NCBI GenBank assembly: GCA_910587925.1 | Contig: CAJUOC010000004.1 | Span: forward strand, 1-64,000 | Reading direction: 5' to 3' | From: an uncultured Muribaculaceae bacterium | Lineage (GTDB): Bacteria > Bacteroidota > Bacteroidia > Bacteroidales > Muribaculaceae | DNA: 64,000 nt | Part shown: positions 17,759-26,706 of the stretch, piece by piece | Numbering within the stretch: position 1 is the first letter of the stretch | Layout of the letters: each line of letters starts with the position of its first letter | The notes under the pieces: generated by a model | Databases searched by the model: none | What the model saw: only the letters and a program-made list of their open reading frames with translations | Told to the model about the DNA's origin: nothing | Translations under genes and position numbers: made by a program

Positions 17759-20326
17759 TTATTCGTTGTCGGCGGCGGTATCGTCATCGGCGGTGTCGTC
17801 GGGCTCCTCGGTGGCCTCGGCGTCGACCTGAGCCAAATCCAGCTCGGGCAGCTCCTCGCCGTCGATGTGCTCGGCCTCGGCCTCGGGGTCGGTCGGCACG
17901 ACGCATACACTGGCAATCTCGTCGGCGCGCTTCTCCAGGTTGATTAGGCGCACGCCCTGGGTGGCGCGTCCGGCAACACGTATGTCGGCCACGCGCAGGC
18001 GCACTGCGATACCCGAGCGGTTGATGATCATGAGATCGTCGTCGTCGTTGACGCTCTCAAAGCCGATGAGTTCACCGGTCTTCCCGGTGACGTTGATAGT
18101 CTTGAGACCCTGGCCGCCACGGTGCTTGACAGGATAAGCGTCCTGCGATGTACGCTTGCCATAGCCCTTCTCGCTCACGACGAGCACGGTATTGGCTGTC
18201 TCGGGCTCCATGGTGATCATGCCCACCACCTCATTGTCGCCGAAGAGGCGCATACCGCGCACACCGGTCGACACGCGGCCCATGGCGCGCAGGCTGCCCG
18301 CGCTGAAGCGGATGGCCTTGCCCTGGCGGGCTGCCAGCAGGATGTCGTCGGCATCGGTGGCCATGCTCACGCCGATGAGGCTGTCGCCCTCGCGTATCAC
18401 GATGGCCTTCTTACCCTTGGCCATCACGCGGGCATACTCGGCCAGCGAGGTCTTCTTGACCACGCCGCGGCGGGTGGCAAATATCAGATAGTGAGAGCCG
18501 CAGTACTCGGCATCGGCAAGCGACTTGCATGCGATATAGGCGCGTACCTTGTCGCCGGGCTCGATCGAGAGCACATTCTGCAGGGCGCGGCCCTTTGAGG
18601 CGCGTGTACCCTCGGGCAGCTCATATACCTTTAATTTATATACGAGGCCGCGGTCGGTGAAGAAGAGCATCGAGCTGTGCATCGAGGCGGTGTAAATGTG
18701 CTCGATGAAGTCTTCGTCGCGGGTCTGCGAGGCGCGGGAGCCTACACCGCCGCGATGCTGGGCGCGGTACTCGCTCAGCGGCGTGCGCTTGATGTAGCCC
18801 AGGTGCGATATGGTGATGATCATATCATCGTCGGCGTAGAAGTCTTCGGCATTGAAGTCGCCGGCGGTGTAGTCGATGTCGGTCTTGCGGGTGTCGCCGT
18901 AGGTATCGCGTATCTCCTCCAGCTCGGTGCGGATGAGGTTGCGGCATACCACGGGGTCGCTCAGTATAAGCTCGTAGCCGGCGATTTCCTCCTCGACCTC
19001 TTTGTACTGCTGGTGGAGCTTGTCCTGCTCCAGGCCGCTGAGGCGCTTGAGCTGCATGTCGACCACGGCCTGGGCCTGGGGGTCGGTGAGCCCGAATCGC
19101 TCCTTGAGGCGCTCGCGGGGGTCTTCGTCGCGGGGAGTGCTGCGGATGATGGAGATTACCTCGTCGATATTGTCGCAGGCGATGATGAGGCCCTCGAGGA
19201 TATGTGCACGCTCGCGAGCCTTGCCGAGCTTGTACTGAGTGCGGCGTATCACCACCTCGTGGCGATGCTCCACAAAGGCCGAGAGCAGCTCCTTGAGCGA
19301 GAGCAGCTTGGGACGGCCGTTGACAAGGGCGACATTGTTGACCGCAAACGACGACTGCATCTGGGTCATCTTGAAGAGCTTGTTGAGCACCACCGACGAG
19401 TTTGCGTCGGAGCGCAGCTTGATGACGATACGCATACCGTCGGCATCACTCTCGTCGTTGATGTCGGCGATGCCGTCGAGGCGCTTCTCGGTGACGAGCT
19501 CAGCGATATTCTTGATGAGCTCGGCCTTGTTTACGCCGTAGGGAATCTCATTGACCACGATGGTCTCGTGGTTGGCCTCCTGCTCGATGGTGGCGCGGGC
19601 GCGTATCACCACCCGGCCGCGGCCGGTGGTGTAAGCCTCCTTCACGCCGCCGTAGTTGTAGATAGTGCCGCCGGTGGGGAAGTCGGGGGCGGGGATTATC
19701 TTGATGAGCTCGTCGACGGTGATGTCGGGATTCTCGAGCACGGCGATTGATGCGTTGATTGATTCCGAGAGGTTGTGGGGCGGCATGTTGGTGGCCATGC
19801 CGACGGCGATACCCGACGCGCCGTTGACCAGCAGATTGGGGTAGCGGGCGGGCAGCACGACGGGCTCCTCGAGCGAGTTGTCGTAGTTGGGCTGAAAGTC
19901 GACCGTATCGAAGTCGAGGTCGCGCAGCAGCTCCTCACCCATCTTGGCGAGGCGCACCTCGGTGTATCGCATGGCGGCGGGGCCGTCGCCGTCGACAGAG
20001 CCGAAGTTGCCGTGGCCGTCGACCAGGCAATAGCGCAGCGACCAGTCCTGGGCCATACGCACCACGGTGCCGTAAATCGACGAGTCGCCGTGGGGATGGT
20101 ATTTACCCATGACGTAACCGACACAGTTGGCCGACTTCTTGTGGGGCTTGTCTGAAGTATTGCCCATGCGGTCCATGCCGAAGAGCACGCGGCGGTGCAC
20201 GGGTTTCATGCCGTCGCGCACATCAGGCAGCGCGCGCGACACGATGACCGACATCGAGTAATCGATGTAGGCCGACTTCATTTCTTGTTCGATATTGATT
20301 TTTAGTATGCGGTCTTCTTCCAACAT
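17759..20326 (-). CDS. gyrA: DNA gyrase subunit A
   Basis: GyrA carries the breakage-reunion active site of gyrase, which supercoils DNA. The 855-aa protein starts at 20326 (MLEEDRILKI); the longer frame from 20365 adds an unrelated stretch. The catalytic Tyr is residue 121 (AMRYTEVR). The quinolone-determining region reads HPHGDSSIYG, with Ser82 and Gly86; the latter aligns with Asp87 of E. coli. The C-terminal beta-pinwheel is present, with a degenerate GyrA box (HRGGVGSRA), and ends in an acidic tail of about 45 residues rich in Asp/Glu. It is followed by the TPR gene in the same operon. Confidence 0.97.
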   Translation of the reverse strand: MLEEDRILKINIEQEMKSAYIDYSMSVIVSRALPDVRDGMKPVHRRVLFGMDRMGNTSDKPHKKSANCVGYVMGKYHPHGDSSIYGTVVRMAQDWSLRYCLVDGHGNFGSVDGDGPAAMRYTEVRLAKMGEELLRDLDFDTVDFQPNYDNSLEEPVVLPARYPNLLVNGASGIAVGMATNMPPHNLSESINASIAVLENPDITVDELIKIIPAPDFPTGGTIYNYGGVKEAYTTGRGRVVIRARATIEQEANHETIVVNEIPYGVNKAELIKNIAELVTEKRLDGIADINDESDADGMRIVIKLRSDANSSVVLNKLFKMTQMQSSFAVNNVALVNGRPKLLSLKELLSAFVEHRHEVVIRRTQYKLGKARERAHILEGLIIACDNIDEVISIIRSTPRDEDPRERLKERFGLTDPQAQAVVDMQLKRLSGLEQDKLHQQYKEVEEEIAGYELILSDPVVCRNLIRTELEEIRDTYGDTRKTDIDYTAGDFNAEDFYADDDMIITISHLGYIKRTPLSEYRAQHRGGVGSRASQTRDEDFIEHIYTASMHSSMLFFTDRGLVYKLKVYELPEGTRASKGRALQNVLSIEPGDKVRAYIACKSLADAEYCGSHYLIFATRRGVVKKTSLAEYARVMAKGKKAIVIREGDSLIGVSMATDADDILLAARQGKAIRFSAGSLRAMGRVSTGVRGMRLFGDNEVVGMITMEPETANTVLVVSEKGYGKRTSQDAYPVKHRGGQGLKTINVTGKTGELIGFESVNDDDDLMIINRSGIAVRLRVADIRVAGRATQGVRLINLEKRADEIASVCVVPTDPEAEAEHIDGEELPELDLAQVDAEATEEPDDTADDDTAADNE

Positions 20327-20410
20327 GCTTTTACTTAGGTTGTTAGTATCTCGGCCGTACTTCATGGCGGCGACATGCGCCGCGCCTCCGGCCGTAGCGG
20401 AATATTGCTA

Positions 20411-20418
20411 CAAAGGTA
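20411..20418 (-). promoter_or_regulatory. -7 box of gyrA
   Basis: TACCTTTG on the minus strand, a perfect TAnnTTTG box, lies 84 nt before the gyrA ATG and predicts a leader of about 80 nt. Confidence 0.65.
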
Positions 20419-20442
20419 CAAAAAATTTCTGAAACGGGGCGC

Positions 20443-21372
20443 CTATCCACGCATTTTTTGACGACGTGTGAGCCAGTCGCCGAGCCACAGGCCGGCAAGT
20501 ATCATGCCACAGCCGATATACCCGATGGCCGACACTTGCTCGCCCAGCAGCCACGCCGATACCACCAGCGTCACGACAGGCTGCACGTAGAGGTAATTGT
20601 TGGCCTTGACGGCTCCCATATTCTTGACCGTGGCGGCCCACAGCACAAATCCCATGAGCGAGGCACCGATGGCGAGGAAGACGATGTTGCCCCACAGCTC
20701 GGGCCGCATCGCCACCTCTACGACCGTGAAGGCCGGGCTCTCAACGAGCATGAACGGCAGCGCCGTCACCACCCCGTAGAAGAATGTCTTGCGGGTGATA
20801 AACCACACATCGTACACCGCATTGAGCTTGCCGAGGATGATGCTGTAGAATGAGAAGCTCACCGCCGCGCTCAATCCGAGCAGATCGCCGAGCGGATTTA
20901 TCTGCAGGTTGAAGCTGCTGTTGAATATCACGCAGCCGACGCCGGCAAAGGCCACCATCGAGCCTGCGACCATGCCGCTGCCGGGGCGCTCGTTGCGGTA
21001 CCACAGTCCGATGAGCAGGGCGGTGATGAGCGGCGACAGTGAGGTGAGCAGCGATACATTGGTCACCAGCGTATACTCGAGAGCGAAATTCTCTGCCAGG
21101 AAATACACCGAGCCCGACAGCACACCGCACATGGCCAGCAGCCCCTCGTCGCGCCACGAATTACTGCGCCAGCGCTTGTGGTCGATCAGCAGCAGCGTCA
21201 GATAAGCCAGGATGAAGCGGTAGATGTATATCTCGACGGGCTGCATGCCACAGTTAAGGAGCACCTTGGTCGATACAAATGAAGTACCCCACATCACCAC
21301 GCACACTATTGCGCCGAGATGGGCCAGTATCATCGACCGCCCGGAGGCGGACTTGCGTGTGTTTATTGCCAT
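20443..21372 (-). CDS. EamA/DMT-family transporter
   Basis: A 309-aa inner-membrane protein with ten predicted helices arranged as two EamA repeats, the drug/metabolite transporter fold. The first repeat opens with VCVVMWGTSFVSTKVLLNCG and EIYIYRFILAYLTLLLI; the second contains FLAIGASLMGFVLWAATVKNMGAVKANNYLYVQPVVTLVVSAWLLGE, the best-conserved EamA stretch. Members export amino acids, nucleosides or other small metabolites; the substrate cannot be inferred. It is transcribed alone from a -7 box at 21393-21400, divergent from the OmpA-like lipoprotein. Confidence 0.88.
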   Translation of the reverse strand: MAINTRKSASGRSMILAHLGAIVCVVMWGTSFVSTKVLLNCGMQPVEIYIYRFILAYLTLLLIDHKRWRSNSWRDEGLLAMCGVLSGSVYFLAENFALEYTLVTNVSLLTSLSPLITALLIGLWYRNERPGSGMVAGSMVAFAGVGCVIFNSSFNLQINPLGDLLGLSAAVSFSFYSIILGKLNAVYDVWFITRKTFFYGVVTALPFMLVESPAFTVVEVAMRPELWGNIVFLAIGASLMGFVLWAATVKNMGAVKANNYLYVQPVVTLVVSAWLLGEQVSAIGYIGCGMILAGLWLGDWLTRRQKMRG

Positions 21373-21392
21373 ATGATTCTCTTACAGGTATG

Positions 21393-21400
21393 CAAATTTA
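21393..21400 (-). promoter_or_regulatory. -7 box of the EamA transporter
   Basis: TAAATTTG on the minus strand matches TAnnTTTG and lies 20 nt before the ATG at 21372. It is divergent from the box at 21446-21453. Confidence 0.6.
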
Positions 21401-21445
21401 GTTAATTTTTGCACGTATCACCAAACTTATGCACTCTAAAAATTG

Positions 21446-21453
21446 TAATTTTG
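21446..21453 (+). promoter_or_regulatory. -7 box of the OmpA-like lipoprotein
   Basis: TAATTTTG matches TAnnTTTG exactly and predicts an AT-rich leader of about 44 nt before the ATG at 21501, a leader type typical of highly translated Bacteroidetes genes. Confidence 0.65.
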
Positions 21454-21500
21454 TCAAGACATTTACTAAAGCAAAACACATCATTTAAATATATACGACA

Positions 21501-22205
21501 ATGAAACTATTGAAAGTGAGCTGCATCGCACTGATATGCACTGCGATGCTCGTGGCTGAGAGCGGATGCTCCTCTATGACAAATACCGGCAAAGGCGCCC
21601 TCATCGGCGGCGGCGGCGGTGCAGGTCTCGGCGCCGGCATAGGCGCCCTCATCGGCGGCGGCAAGGGCGCCGGTATCGGCGCTGCCATCGGCGCCGCTGT
21701 CGGCGCAGGTGCCGGCACTCTCATCGGCAACAAGATGGACAAGCAGCAGAAGCAGCTCCAGGAGGAGCTTGCCAATCAGGCCAAGGTCGAGGAGACCACC
21801 GACCAGAATGGCCTGCGCGCCATCAAGGTGACTTTTGACGGCGGCATACTCTTCCCCACCGGCAAGTACACTCTCAATCCCCAGGCCAAGGCCGACCTCA
21901 CCCGCTTTGCCGCGTCGCTGCAGTCCAACCCCGAGACCGACGTGAAGATATTCGGCTTTACCGACAATACCGGCTCCTACGCCGTAAACGAGCGCCTGTC
22001 GGGTCAGCGTGCCGATGCCGTACTCACTTATCTGGTCAACAGCGGCATCTCCCCCACCCGTCTCTCCGCCCAGGGCGTGCCTATGGCCGACTACGTGGCA
22101 TCCAACGAGACCGCCGAGGGGCGCGCGCTCAACCGCCGCGTGGAGATTTACATCACCGCCAACAAGGAGATGATACGCCAGGCCGAGGCAGGCACTCTGC
22201 GATAA
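21501..22205 (+). CDS. OmpA-family lipoprotein with glycine zipper
   Basis: A 234-aa outer-membrane lipoprotein. The signal peptide ends in a lipobox-like ESGC with Cys23. Residues about 31-75 are a long glycine zipper of GALIGGG/GAGIG repeats able to insert in or pack against a membrane, followed by a short coiled coil (MDKQQKQLQEELANQ). The C-terminal OmpA domain has a peptidoglycan-binding motif (FTDNTGSYAVNERLSGQRADAVLTYL) and ends in NRRVEIYI. The layout is that of YiaD-like proteins, which anchor the outer membrane to the wall. The gene is monocistronic between its own -7 box and the hairpin at 22251-22282. Confidence 0.92.
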   Translation: MKLLKVSCIALICTAMLVAESGCSSMTNTGKGALIGGGGGAGLGAGIGALIGGGKGAGIGAAIGAAVGAGAGTLIGNKMDKQQKQLQEELANQAKVEETTDQNGLRAIKVTFDGGILFPTGKYTLNPQAKADLTRFAASLQSNPETDVKIFGFTDNTGSYAVNERLSGQRADAVLTYLVNSGISPTRLSAQGVPMADYVASNETAEGRALNRRVEIYITANKEMIRQAEAGTLR

Positions 22206-22250
22206 TTTTGCAGAAATCTGTAGCATAACGACCGTATTTTAAACTTTATT

Positions 22251-22282
22251 AACAGCCGATGGCAAGTCCATCGGCTGTTTTT
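22251..22282 (+). terminator. Intrinsic terminator of the OmpA-like gene
   Basis: AACAGCCGATGG (22251-22262) pairs with CCATCGGCTGTT (22268-22279) around CAAGT and is followed by T residues. The next promoter box starts four bases later. Confidence 0.9.
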
Positions 22283-22285
22283 GCA

Positions 22286-22293
22286 TATATTTG
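22286..22293 (+). promoter_or_regulatory. -7 box of the large secreted protein gene
   Basis: TATATTTG matches TAnnTTTG and predicts a leader of about 47 nt before the ATG at 22344. Confidence 0.6.
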
Positions 22294-22343
22294 CGACTGT
22301 AAGAGATGCTTCAAGAAATTTTACACACCTAACCTTTTCTCAA

Positions 22344-25300
22344 ATGAAACGATTACTCCCCTCGCTTCTGCTCGCGGTATGCTCCTATACCGCGGCCGGA
22401 GCCGCCGCACCCGTGCCTCTGCTGTACGGGTACGTGGCCGAAGCCGAGGCTGACCGACCCGTCGGCCTGTACACCATCACCCCGACGGCCGACCCTGTCT
22501 TCACCCCGGTGTCTGACAAAATCACGGCCAACTACGGAGCCGACTTCATCGGAGACACCTATTACTGCGTGAAGGTATATCCGAGCTGGAGCGGCGGGGA
22601 GAATGTCGACATTGAGCAGTACAATGCCGATACGTGGGTGCGCAGCAAGTTTGTATACGGCAAGCAGCGCAACAAGGCTACCGACCTCGCCTACGACCCG
22701 ACGACTCAGACCACCTACGGATGCTTCTACACCAACGACGGCCAGGGCTACGAATACGCCACCATGGACTTTGCCACCGCCACCCGCAACACCGGCACTG
22801 CCCTGGGCACGCCCTACAATGCCGTGGCTGTCGATGCCGACGGCACTCTCTACGCCATCGACATGAACGGCTATCTGTACAAGGCCCTCGACAAGGAAAA
22901 GGGCATCATGAGCGCCATCGGCAATACCGGTGTGGTGCCCCGCGACATCACTTCGGGATGTATCGACCGCCGCTCGGGCCGCTTTTTCTGGACAGTGCGC
23001 AATGCCGACGGCGCCTTTCTCTACGAGGTAGACAAGACCACCGGCGCCGCCACCGTGATTGCCCGCCTGCCCCACGGCGAGCGCATCACCGGCCTGTGTG
23101 TACGCACTCCGGCTGTCGACGACGATGCCCCCGGCGACATCTCGGGCCTCACGGCCGACTTCGCAGCCGGCTCGCTCTCGGGCAAGGTGCGCTTTACCAT
23201 GCCGTCGTCGACCTTTGCCGGCGAGTCGCTCACGGGCACTCTGTCGTATAAGGTGACCGACGGCACCTCGACTCTGGCCGAGGGCACGGCCCAGGCAGGC
23301 GCGCAGGCGGTCGCCGACGTGACCGTAGCCCGCGCAGGCAAGTATGAGCTTGCCGTGAGCGCGTCAAACGCAGCAGGCGCCGGCGCAGCGGCCAAAATCA
23401 AGCTGTATATCGGCCCCGACAACCCGGTGGCTCCAGCTCCGGCGGCTGCCTGGACCGGCAGCAAGGTCACCGTAAGCTGGCCGGCTGTCACGGAGGGTGT
23501 CAACGGCGGATATGTAGACCCTGCGGCCCTCACATACAAGGTGGTACGCAAGCAAGACGGCAAGGTGGTGGCCGACAATCTCACCGCCACCTCGGCCGAC
23601 GACAATGTCGACTGGCCCGCGCAAATTACCGTTTACAATTACACCGTCACGGCTTCCTGCGCCGGACTTACCTCCGCCGCCGCCACGACGGGCAAGGTAG
23701 TGCTGGGCGAGATAGTGCCGCCCGTCGAGGAGACCTTCGACGCCATGTCGTCGATCGACGCCTATACCATCATCAGCGACCGCACCTACTCATGGACTGT
23801 CGCCGGCAAGACCGCCCAGGTATCGGGCAACGCGCAGATGGACGACTGGCTCGTGACACCGCCCATACGCCTGGAGGCCGGCAAGGTATATGAGTTTGCC
23901 ATCGACGCCCGATGCTACTCTTCTTATGCCGAGCGCTTTGAGGTGATGGTAGGTACCGCGCCGACCGCCGCCGCCATGACCACGGCCGTGATACCGCCCA
24001 CCGATGTCACCAAAAACGCCATGACTACCTTCACCGGGCGCATCACCGCCCCGACCGACGGCCTCTTCTACATCGGCATCCACTGCATCTCTGCCGATCC
24101 CTTCACGCTCTATGTCGACAATCTCATACTCGGAGCCGGAGCGATGCCGGCCGCGCCTGCCGCCCCCGCCGACCTCACTGCCAAAGCCGCTGCCGACGGC
24201 GCCCGCCGCGTGGAGCTCAGCTTCACCGCCCCGACGGTCGACATCAACGGCGGCGCTCTGCCCGCTATCACCAAGGCCGAGCTATACTGCGGCGACAAGC
24301 TCATCCATACCTTTGAAGCGCCGGCCGCCGGCTCCAAGCTGGCCTACACCCATACCGACGCTCCCGCCGGAGCGGTGACCTACTCTGCCGTGGCATACAA
24401 CGGCTCGGCCATGGGCCGCGCGGCTGAGACGCAAGTGTTTGTGGGCTTCAACAAGCCGCTGGCGCCCGAGGGCGTGACAGTAGCCGATAGCGACGGCAAG
24501 GTGACTCTCTCCTGGCAGGCTCCCGCCGCCGACATCGACGGCAAGCCTCTGCCGGCCGACCGCGTCACCTATACTATATATACACGGGATGCCGACGGGA
24601 GCGCCGTAGTGGTTAGCGACGACATCGCCGCACTCTCACATACCTGGCAGGCTGTCGACGAGGGCCAGCGCTACATCTACCTCGCTGTGACCGCTGTATC
24701 GGAGGGCGGCCGCTCGGATGCTTCCGACGCGGTGTACATCCCCGCGGGCAAGGCATATACCGCTCCATACCGCGAGAGCTTTGCCGGCGGCGCGCCCGCC
24801 CATATCCACGGCATCACCCGCCTGAGCGGCGAGTGCACCTGGACTGTATTTGACGACTCGCGCATGCAGGGCATACCCTCTTGCGACGGCGACGACGGCT
24901 TCCTGGCCATGGTGGGCAGCGACGCCGGCGATGCCGCCGAGATTGCCACCGGCAAGATTTCGCTCGCAGGTCTGTCGGCGCCCGCGCTTGCGTTCCACGC
25001 CTTCAACTACGTGAGCGGCGACCTCTCCGACGACAATACCGTCGATGTGCTGGTCGACGCCGGATCGGGCTTCGAGCCTGTCGGCCACACCGTGCTGTCG
25101 TCGCTCGGCAGCCACGGCTGGCACCGCGTGGTGACCGACCTCTCGGCATATGCCGGCAAGACCGTCATCATCAAGTTGCGCGGCACCATAGTGACTTATC
25201 CGCAGACACATATCGACAATATCAGAGTGCTGCCCATGCACGCCTCCAACCTGTCGGTATCGGTATCCGGCGCCCCCGCCCGCGTCAAGGCCAACACCGG

Positions 25301-26609
25301 CTTTGAGCTGACCGCCGGCGTCGAGAATACCGGCACCGGGGCCATGACGGCATATACCGTCGACTTCTATGCCGGCGAGGAGAAGGTGGCCTCTGCCGAT
25401 GGCCGTGCCCTGCAGCCGGGCGCACACGCCTCCCATACCGTGACTGTATCGCCCGGCGTGGCTCACGCCCCCGAGGTGACCTATACCGCCGTGGTATCGC
25501 ACCCCGACGATGCCTACGCCGCCGACAATACCGCCGCCACCCGCGCCGTGACAGTATACACCCCGGGCTATGCCGTGCCGACCGGCCTCAGCGGCCAATC
25601 CTCCGCTGAAGGCAACATCCTCTCCTGGACCGCCCCCGACCCCGCCGAGTCGCTGCCGCAGACCGCTACTGAAGACTTTGAGAGCTTCGACTCATTTGGC
25701 ACCGTCGGGCAAAACGGCTGGACTTTTGCCGACGTCGACGGCGGCATCGTATCGGGTATACTGGGCTTTGACCTGCCCGGACTGCCGGCGCCCGGCACCG
25801 GCACCCTGTCGTGGTTTACCCTCGACTCGGGCTGGAGCGGATTCATCGGCAATGCCTACAAGGCAGCCGACGGCCGCAAGTACCTCTCCAACATGTGTCT
25901 GTACGGCGACGGCACTGTCGACGACCGCGCCATATCGCCCGAGCTGTACGGCGGCGCACAGACCATCTCGCTGCTGGCCCGCTCTTTCTCGGCCGAATAC
26001 CCCGAGACCCTTACCGTGATGGCATCGCAGAGCGGCACCGCCGCAGGCGATTTCACCACCGTGGCGACATTCGGGCGGCTGTCGTCGCGCTGGACCGAGT
26101 ACCATGTGGACCTGCCCGAGGGCACTCGCCACTTCGCGCTCTGCGCCACATCGACCGACGCCTTCATGCTGCATATCGACCGCGTGGAGTTTATCCCCGC
26201 CGGCGCGCCTGAAACCCTCGTACTCACCGGCTACAATGTGTACCGCGACGGCCGACGTGTCAACACCGCCACCGTCACCGACCCGACCTATACCGACGCC
26301 GCCCCCGACGGCCTGCACACATACAGCGTGTCGGCCGTATACGACAAGGGCGAGTCGGCCCTGTCGGAGGCAATCGACCTGGCATCGGCCGGCATCACCT
26401 CGGCCACTGCCGCGGCAGTGACAGTCAAGGGCGGCCGCGGACACATCGTCGTGCGCGGCGCCTGCGGCCTTGAGACTATGGTAGCGACAGTCGACGGCCG
26501 CGTGGCCGCCGGCCGCAGAGTCGCATCTGACTACGAGCGCATTGAGCTTGCCGCCGGTATATACATCGTGCGCGCGGGCGCCTCGACTGCCAAAGTCGTG
26601 GTACAGTAA
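22344..26609 (+). CDS. Large secreted multidomain protein (beta-propeller-like, FN3, choice-of-anchor J)
   Basis: A 1421-aa exported protein. After a signal peptide (KRLLPSLLLAVCSYTAAGAA) comes a region of about 250 residues with propeller-like repeats. Fibronectin type III-like modules then alternate with at least three choice-of-anchor J-type beta-sandwiches, recognised by DDWLVTPPIRL...FTLYVDNLILG, by the PYRESFAGG...THIDNIRVLP block, and by the EDFESFDSFG...FMLHIDRVEF block. The final 70 residues end in GIYIVRAGASTAKVVVQ, the shape of a type IX secretion C-terminal sorting domain. Surface display or secretion is therefore likely; the ligand is unknown. The start at 22344 is chosen over 22281, which would lie upstream of the promoter box. 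No catalytic motif was seen. Confidence 0.8.
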   Translation: MKRLLPSLLLAVCSYTAAGAAAPVPLLYGYVAEAEADRPVGLYTITPTADPVFTPVSDKITANYGADFIGDTYYCVKVYPSWSGGENVDIEQYNADTWVRSKFVYGKQRNKATDLAYDPTTQTTYGCFYTNDGQGYEYATMDFATATRNTGTALGTPYNAVAVDADGTLYAIDMNGYLYKALDKEKGIMSAIGNTGVVPRDITSGCIDRRSGRFFWTVRNADGAFLYEVDKTTGAATVIARLPHGERITGLCVRTPAVDDDAPGDISGLTADFAAGSLSGKVRFTMPSSTFAGESLTGTLSYKVTDGTSTLAEGTAQAGAQAVADVTVARAGKYELAVSASNAAGAGAAAKIKLYIGPDNPVAPAPAAAWTGSKVTVSWPAVTEGVNGGYVDPAALTYKVVRKQDGKVVADNLTATSADDNVDWPAQITVYNYTVTASCAGLTSAAATTGKVVLGEIVPPVEETFDAMSSIDAYTIISDRTYSWTVAGKTAQVSGNAQMDDWLVTPPIRLEAGKVYEFAIDARCYSSYAERFEVMVGTAPTAAAMTTAVIPPTDVTKNAMTTFTGRITAPTDGLFYIGIHCISADPFTLYVDNLILGAGAMPAAPAAPADLTAKAAADGARRVELSFTAPTVDINGGALPAITKAELYCGDKLIHTFEAPAAGSKLAYTHTDAPAGAVTYSAVAYNGSAMGRAAETQVFVGFNKPLAPEGVTVADSDGKVTLSWQAPAADIDGKPLPADRVTYTIYTRDADGSAVVVSDDIAALSHTWQAVDEGQRYIYLAVTAVSEGGRSDASDAVYIPAGKAYTAPYRESFAGGAPAHIHGITRLSGECTWTVFDDSRMQGIPSCDGDDGFLAMVGSDAGDAAEIATGKISLAGLSAPALAFHAFNYVSGDLSDDNTVDVLVDAGSGFEPVGHTVLSSLGSHGWHRVVTDLSAYAGKTVIIKLRGTIVTYPQTHIDNIRVLPMHASNLSVSVSGAPARVKANTGFELTAGVENTGTGAMTAYTVDFYAGEEKVASADGRALQPGAHASHTVTVSPGVAHAPEVTYTAVVSHPDDAYAADNTAATRAVTVYTPGYAVPTGLSGQSSAEGNILSWTAPDPAESLPQTATEDFESFDSFGTVGQNGWTFADVDGGIVSGILGFDLPGLPAPGTGTLSWFTLDSGWSGFIGNAYKAADGRKYLSNMCLYGDGTVDDRAISPELYGGAQTISLLARSFSAEYPETLTVMASQSGTAAGDFTTVATFGRLSSRWTEYHVDLPEGTRHFALCATSTDAFMLHIDRVEFIPAGAPETLVLTGYNVYRDGRRVNTATVTDPTYTDAAPDGLHTYSVSAVYDKGESALSEAIDLASAGITSATAAAVTVKGGRGHIVVRGACGLETMVATVDGRVAAGRRVASDYERIELAAGIYIVRAGASTAKVVVQ

Positions 26610-26638
26610 TATATCTCTGAAATATATAACCTCACCGC

Positions 26639-26676
26639 GAGCCGCCGCAAACTTTTTTGCGGCGGCTCCTTTTTTT
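26639..26676 (+). terminator. Intrinsic terminator after the large secreted protein
   Basis: GAGCCGCCGCAAA (26639-26651) pairs perfectly with TTTGCGGCGGCTC (26656-26668), followed by seven T. It is immediately followed by the -7 box of the next gene. Confidence 0.92.
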
Positions 26677-26679
26677 GCG

Positions 26680-26687
26680 TACCTTTG
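26680..26687 (+). promoter_or_regulatory. -7 box of the DUF1460 gene
   Basis: TACCTTTG matches TAnnTTTG and lies 19 nt before the ATG at 26707. It probably also serves porQ-cmk-ispH-exonuclease, since no further consensus box was found up to 30712. Confidence 0.65.
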
Positions 26688-26706
26688 CACATCAATCGCT
26701 CCGGCC

